Below the pieces are notes generated by a model that searched no databases, was not told where the DNA came from, and worked only from the letters and a program-made list of their open reading frames with translations. A DNA stretch of 8,383 bases from an uncultured Balneolaceae bacterium (GTDB lineage: Bacteria > Bacteroidota > Rhodothermia > Balneolales > Balneolaceae): positions 1-8,383 of the forward strand of contig CALJMB010000119.1 in assembly GCA_937982515.1 (NCBI GenBank), read 5' to 3'. Both the position numbers and the translations under genes were made by a program. Below are positions 5,693 through 8,383 of the stretch, in pieces; positions within the stretch are counted from its first letter, which is position 1; each line of letters starts with the position of its first letter.

Positions 5693-6397
5693 TTATCTCG
5701 GATTGGTCGCCCATATACTGGTTTCTGTAATAAAGCCGCGGTCGTCGAGTGAAAGCATATCGCACATCAGCCGGGCGATATCGCCGGCCATAAGTTTTGA
5801 TTCATTATAGGGACGATCGCCCATGCCGGCATTTCTGTAAAATTCCGTCTGTACTTCGCTGGGATTGATCTGCATGACCCGGATATTGTGCGATCTCAGC
5901 TCCGTTCTCCAGCACTCCGTCATGCCGCTTAAAGCAAATTTGCTGGCTGCATAGGCTGTGCCGCCATCAAAACCTTTTCTGCCGGCTGTAGAGGATACGT
6001 TGATGATATTTCCGTAACTCTTTCTTATAAAATATTTGGCAGACTCCCGGGCTACCATCATCGCCCCGATCGTATTCACCCGGAGCTGATCTGCAAAATC
6101 AGGTGTGGAGAGATGAACGAGTTTTGAAAAGATCCCATAGCCCGCATTATTGATTAGCACGTTATAACTGCCTAACCTGTCAATCGTCTGTTCGACCAGG
6201 TCTATAACCTCTCTTTCCACACCTATATCGCACCGAAGAGGAATGGCTCCCGTTTCATCGGCGGCTTGGTGCAGTTTCTCCTTAGTCCGCGCTGCAATGA
6301 CCACCTTTGCCCCGGCTTTAACAAGTTGCCGCGCCGTTTCTTTTCCTATCCCGGAGCTTCCGCCGGTGATAAGCGCTCTTACGTTTGATAGTTTCAT
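5693..6397 (-). CDS. SDR-family NAD(P)-dependent oxidoreductase
   Basis: A classical short-chain dehydrogenase/reductase of 234 residues, cytoplasmic. It has the cofactor loop TGGSSGIG at 11-18, an arginine after the second strand (A36-R37) that usually indicates NADPH, D57 at the adenine pocket, NNAG at 83-86, N108, and the active site S136/Y149/K153 with spacing YAASK. The 3-ketoacyl-ACP reductase (FabG)-like annotation often attached to such proteins is not specific, and substrate cannot be predicted. At 234 residues it is slightly short and ends soon after the substrate loop. The ATG at 6395-6397 leads directly into the first strand; no Shine-Dalgarno. It lies 146 bases downstream of the decarboxylase on the same strand, with two hairpins between, so a shared operon is uncertain. 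A link to amine or aldehyde metabolism through the neighbour is only a guess. Confidence 0.9.
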   Translation of the reverse strand: MKLSNVRALITGGSSGIGKETARQLVKAGAKVVIAARTKEKLHQAADETGAIPLRCDIGVEREVIDLVEQTIDRLGSYNVLINNAGYGIFSKLVHLSTPDFADQLRVNTIGAMMVARESAKYFIRKSYGNIINVSSTAGRKGFDGGTAYAASKFALSGMTECWRTELRSHNIRVMQINPSEVQTEFYRNAGMGDRPYNESKLMAGDIARLMCDMLSLDDRGFITETSIWATNPR

Positions 6398-6482
6398 AAT
6401 TGATGAATGTTAAGAGTTACAGTTAGCGTCTCTTGATGAAGCCCGGCGATAGAACACTCATACCAGCCGGCTAAGCATAACG

Positions 6483-6514
6483 CATAGCGTAGGGGAGTTT
6501 GTTCTTTCGCTATG
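6483..6514 (-). repeat. Inverted repeat in the decarboxylase-SDR spacer
   Basis: CATAGCG (6483-6489) and CGCTATG (6508-6514) are perfect 7-bp arms around an 18-base loop. Just to the left the sequence GCATAACGCATAG repeats the same GCATA core, so alternative pairings exist. It lies between the decarboxylase stop and the SDR start on the - strand and could attenuate read-through, with no T-tract to confirm it. Confidence 0.35.
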
Positions 6515-6520
6515 GGTCAG

Positions 6521-6541
6521 GCCTGTTGATTAATAACAGGC
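6521..6541 (-). terminator. Hairpin directly after the decarboxylase stop codon
   Basis: GCCTGTT (6521-6527) and AACAGGC (6535-6541) form a perfect 7-bp stem around GATTAAT, starting two bases past the decarboxylase TGA at 6544-6546 on the - strand. No T-run follows, so it may instead protect the 3' end of the message or mark a processing point before the SDR gene. Confidence 0.35.
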
Positions 6542-6543
6542 TG

Positions 6544-7962
6544 TCAAAGTAGAGAATCAACTTTTGAAGTAATAAGCTTCCAGGCCTGTTCCACATGCTT
6601 TTTAGCGACATGGGTATTTCCAATGACCATCCGGATGGTAAACATATCGTTCAATCGGGTATGGGTTATAAAAAGCCGGCCGGACTCATTTACCAGGGCC
6701 AGAAGTTTCCGGTTTAGTTCGTCAAGTTTCTCTTCATCGCTGATATGGGGCGGATGGTACCGGAAGCACAGCGTGTTTAGCGGAACGGGAGCCAGCAGCT
6801 CGAAACGCTCGTCCTGTTCGATGGCCTCTTTCAAATCCCGGGCCATGGAAAGGTGTTCCCTGATCTTCTGGCGGAGGCCTTGCACCCCAAAGCTGCGGAT
6901 GACGAACCACAGTTTGAGTGCCCGGAATCTGCGTCCAAGCTGTATGCCCCAGTCCCTGTAGTTTTTAACCCGTTTATCTTCGGCCGTTTTCAGGTATTCA
7001 GGCAGAATTTCAAAAGTCCTCACCAGCAATTCCTCATCACGTACATAAAAGGCGGAACAGTCGAAGTTGGTGAACATCCATTTGTGGGGGTTGAACACAA
7101 AACTATCGGCCTGTTCCATCCCATTGCTCATCCAGCGCATTTCCCGAAGCAGGAGGGCGGTTCCCGCATAGGCTGCATCCACATGCAGAAAGATCTCATA
7201 CTTCCGGCAGATTCGGGCAATGGATTCCAGGGGATCTATTGCTGTGGAACCGGTCGTCCCTAGTGTGGCGACCACACAGGCGGGTTTGTGCCCATGCTGT
7301 AAGTCCTCACGGATAGCCGCTTCAAGGGCGGCCGGATCCATGGCGTAATCCCCGTCTGTTGCAATCTTCCGAAGTTGTTTCCGGCCGTAGCCGGCTATTT
7401 TAACATCTTTTTCAATGGAAGAGTGCGTTTCTGAAGAACAGTAGACGGTGAGTCTCCTGCCGGATGTAAAGCCCTCTTCATTGACTGCAAACCCTGTGGC
7501 TTTTTCACGGGCCATAAGCAGGGCACAGAGGGTAGATGTGGATGCCGTGTCTTCTATTACACCGGTAAACGACCTTGGGAGGCCAAGCATGTCCCGAACC
7601 CATTCCATTACCCGCTCTTCCAGTTCGGTGGCCGCGGGCGAGGTGATCCAGCTCATGCACTGGGCGCCCAAGGTAGCAGTAAGCATCTCCGCCAATACGG
7701 AAGGGTAGCTTTTATTGGCGGGGAAGTAGGCCATAAAGTTTGGACTTTCCCAGTGCGTCATGCCCGGCATGATGATTTCTCTGAAGTCATCGAAAATATG
7801 GTCGAACGGTTCCCCTCGCTTCGGCGCCTGCTCCGGCAGCTGCTGATATATGCTTCCCGGCTCTGTATTTGGCTTGACGGGATACGTTTCCACTTCTTCA
7901 AAGTAATCCGCCATCCAGTCTACCATGCGGTGCGCTTGTTGTCTGAATTCTTTGCTGTCCAT
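6544..7962 (-). CDS. PLP-dependent aromatic-L-amino-acid decarboxylase (group II, DDC family)
   Basis: Predicted to decarboxylate an aromatic L-amino acid (Trp, Tyr, Phe or DOPA) to its amine, in the cytoplasm, as a PLP-dependent dimer. The 472 residues match the DDC family's usual length and cover all of Pyridoxal_deC (PF00282). The N-terminal swapped segment HWESPNFMAYFP lies at 70-81, the PLP phosphate loop around DTAST at 138-142, the ring-stacking H180 in SSETHSSIE, D262 in HVDAAYAG, and Schiff-base lysine K294 in FNPHKWMFTNFDCSA. Y323 (in EYLK) aligns with the loop tyrosine (Tyr332 of human DDC), whose loss converts plant relatives to aldehyde synthases, so true decarboxylation is expected. 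The C-terminal domain begins near LGRRFRALKLWFV (342-354). The substrate cannot be fixed from sequence. The ATG at 7960-7962 gives the standard N-terminus; no Shine-Dalgarno. A dispersed repeat begins about 70 bases upstream. Confidence 0.93.
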   Translation of the reverse strand: MDSKEFRQQAHRMVDWMADYFEEVETYPVKPNTEPGSIYQQLPEQAPKRGEPFDHIFDDFREIIMPGMTHWESPNFMAYFPANKSYPSVLAEMLTATLGAQCMSWITSPAATELEERVMEWVRDMLGLPRSFTGVIEDTASTSTLCALLMAREKATGFAVNEEGFTSGRRLTVYCSSETHSSIEKDVKIAGYGRKQLRKIATDGDYAMDPAALEAAIREDLQHGHKPACVVATLGTTGSTAIDPLESIARICRKYEIFLHVDAAYAGTALLLREMRWMSNGMEQADSFVFNPHKWMFTNFDCSAFYVRDEELLVRTFEILPEYLKTAEDKRVKNYRDWGIQLGRRFRALKLWFVIRSFGVQGLRQKIREHLSMARDLKEAIEQDERFELLAPVPLNTLCFRYHPPHISDEEKLDELNRKLLALVNESGRLFITHTRLNDMFTIRMVIGNTHVAKKHVEQAWKLITSKVDSLL

Positions 7963-8030
7963 AGGTTATTTGTTTAATGTGAGGCTACATTCACTTCATG
8001 ATGTCGTTATATGTGAATCGTGCTTATGCC

Positions 8031-8184
8031 GTACAATTCTCCCCGGGCAGGCGGGGAGGCTCTTTGCGGAGGGCACGGCTGTTCCGTTCTATTACTGTCA
8101 CCATGTCCACATCTTTTGCCGGACAACCCTCCCGACAGGCTTGTCGGGACAGGCTCTTAATCTCCCTTTATCAAGGGGGAGATG
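8031..8184. repeat. Dispersed repeat, copy 2
   Basis: It starts with GTACAATT, then a perfect hairpin CTCCCCG/CGGGGAG (8039-8045 and 8052-8058), ATGTCCAC (8103-8110), TGCCGGACAACC (8117-8128), a second perfect hairpin CCCGACA/TGTCGGG with loop GGCT (8131-8148), and an imperfect hairpin at 8161-8182 ending in AAGGGGGAGATG (8173-8184). The first parts match copy 1 at 5047-5154; the final 12-mer matches 5366-5377. The CCCGACAGG core also matches the inverted repeat at 3016-3061. Confidence 0.65.
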
Positions 8185-8209
8185 ATTGTGCCCTGGCACT
8201 GTTACTCAT

Positions 8210-8244
8210 TCGGTCCCCGGTCTTCCGTCATCGGTCACCGGCCT
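8210..8244. repeat. Degenerate heptamer tandem array
   Basis: Five consecutive 7-base units fit the consensus YCGGTCN, starting with TCGGTCC at 8210 and ending with CCGGCCT at 8244; the third unit is TCCGTCA. The period is exact, with no gaps. It lies in gene-free sequence, so slippage would not affect a protein. Confidence 0.55.
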
Positions 8245-8254
8245 GTTATCGTTG

Positions 8255-8286
8255 CACAGAGGCACCCAGAGGAGACACAGAGAGAG
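8255..8286. repeat. CACAGAG-type short repeat cluster
   Basis: Three copies of C-A/C-CAGAG begin at 8255, 8265 and 8276, about 10-11 bases apart, in a purine-rich run that ends in AGAGAGAG. It lies 10 bases after the heptamer array. No function is evident. Confidence 0.45.
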
Positions 8287-8383
8287 CCCACTTTCCCCAT
8301 TCCCAGGGCGTGTTGACCTTCAGCCTGAGCATGTGGATGTGCGGGTGATTTGGTGCAGATCAAGGCGCTTTCTGCAGGTCAAT

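Larger units (their letters stand above)
7963..8383. other. Gene-free right edge with several repeats
   Basis: About 420 bases upstream of the decarboxylase with no supportable gene; the open frames on + (7925-8185 and 7998-8348) overlap repeats and have no domain. The decarboxylase promoter must lie in 7963-8030 or inside the repeat, but no TAnnTTTG was found. The segment contains repeat copy 2, a heptamer array and a CACAGAG cluster, each listed separately. Nothing is recognised in 8290-8383. Confidence 0.5.

Noticed and set aside
8031..8286. CRISPR array
   Set aside because: The repeats are not regularly spaced direct repeats with unique spacers of constant length; the heptamers are contiguous and no cas genes are present.

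Overview
The window looks like ordinary chromosome from a member of the Bacteroidota/Balneolota (FCB) group. Three things point there. Most starts lack a Shine-Dalgarno sequence and sit behind A/T-rich leaders. A TAACTTTG element with an upstream TTTA, close to the Bacteroidota -7/-33 promoter pattern, precedes the DUF971 gene. The gene content (THUMP rRNA methyltransferase, SlyD-like FKBP, CoA-binding protein, YajQ, stand-alone DUF971 protein, aromatic amino acid decarboxylase) also fits. The assignment is inference; no rRNA or other marker is present.

Left part (1-4923), conserved housekeeping genes: a THUMP-domain RNA methyltransferase (221-1390, -); an FKBP/SlyD-like prolyl isomerase (1484-1918, -, probably starting at an internal TTG) with a clear terminator between the two; a 570-base spacer with a strand-asymmetric RNA hairpin; a CoA_binding (YccU-type) protein (2491-2910, +); a 19-bp hairpin between convergent genes; YajQ (3138-3629, -); an unrecognised five-helix membrane protein (3771-4481, -); and, divergent from it, a DUF971 protein (4570-4923, +) with a promoter in front and an intrinsic terminator behind.

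Right part (4924-8383), more accessory: a 770-base gene-poor stretch, an SDR oxidoreductase (5693-6397, -), an aromatic-L-amino-acid decarboxylase (6544-7962, -), and a 420-base gene-free stretch at the right edge. Two same-orientation copies of one diverged repeat (5047-5154 and 8031-8184) bracket the SDR-decarboxylase pair. The right edge also holds a heptamer tandem array and a CACAGAG-type repeat cluster.

No defence system, CRISPR array, tRNA, rRNA or intact transposase was seen. The items most worth a second look are the dispersed repeat pair and its matching reading frame, the hairpin upstream of the CoA-binding gene, and the decarboxylase and SDR lying between the repeats. Nothing here is convincingly a new biological system.
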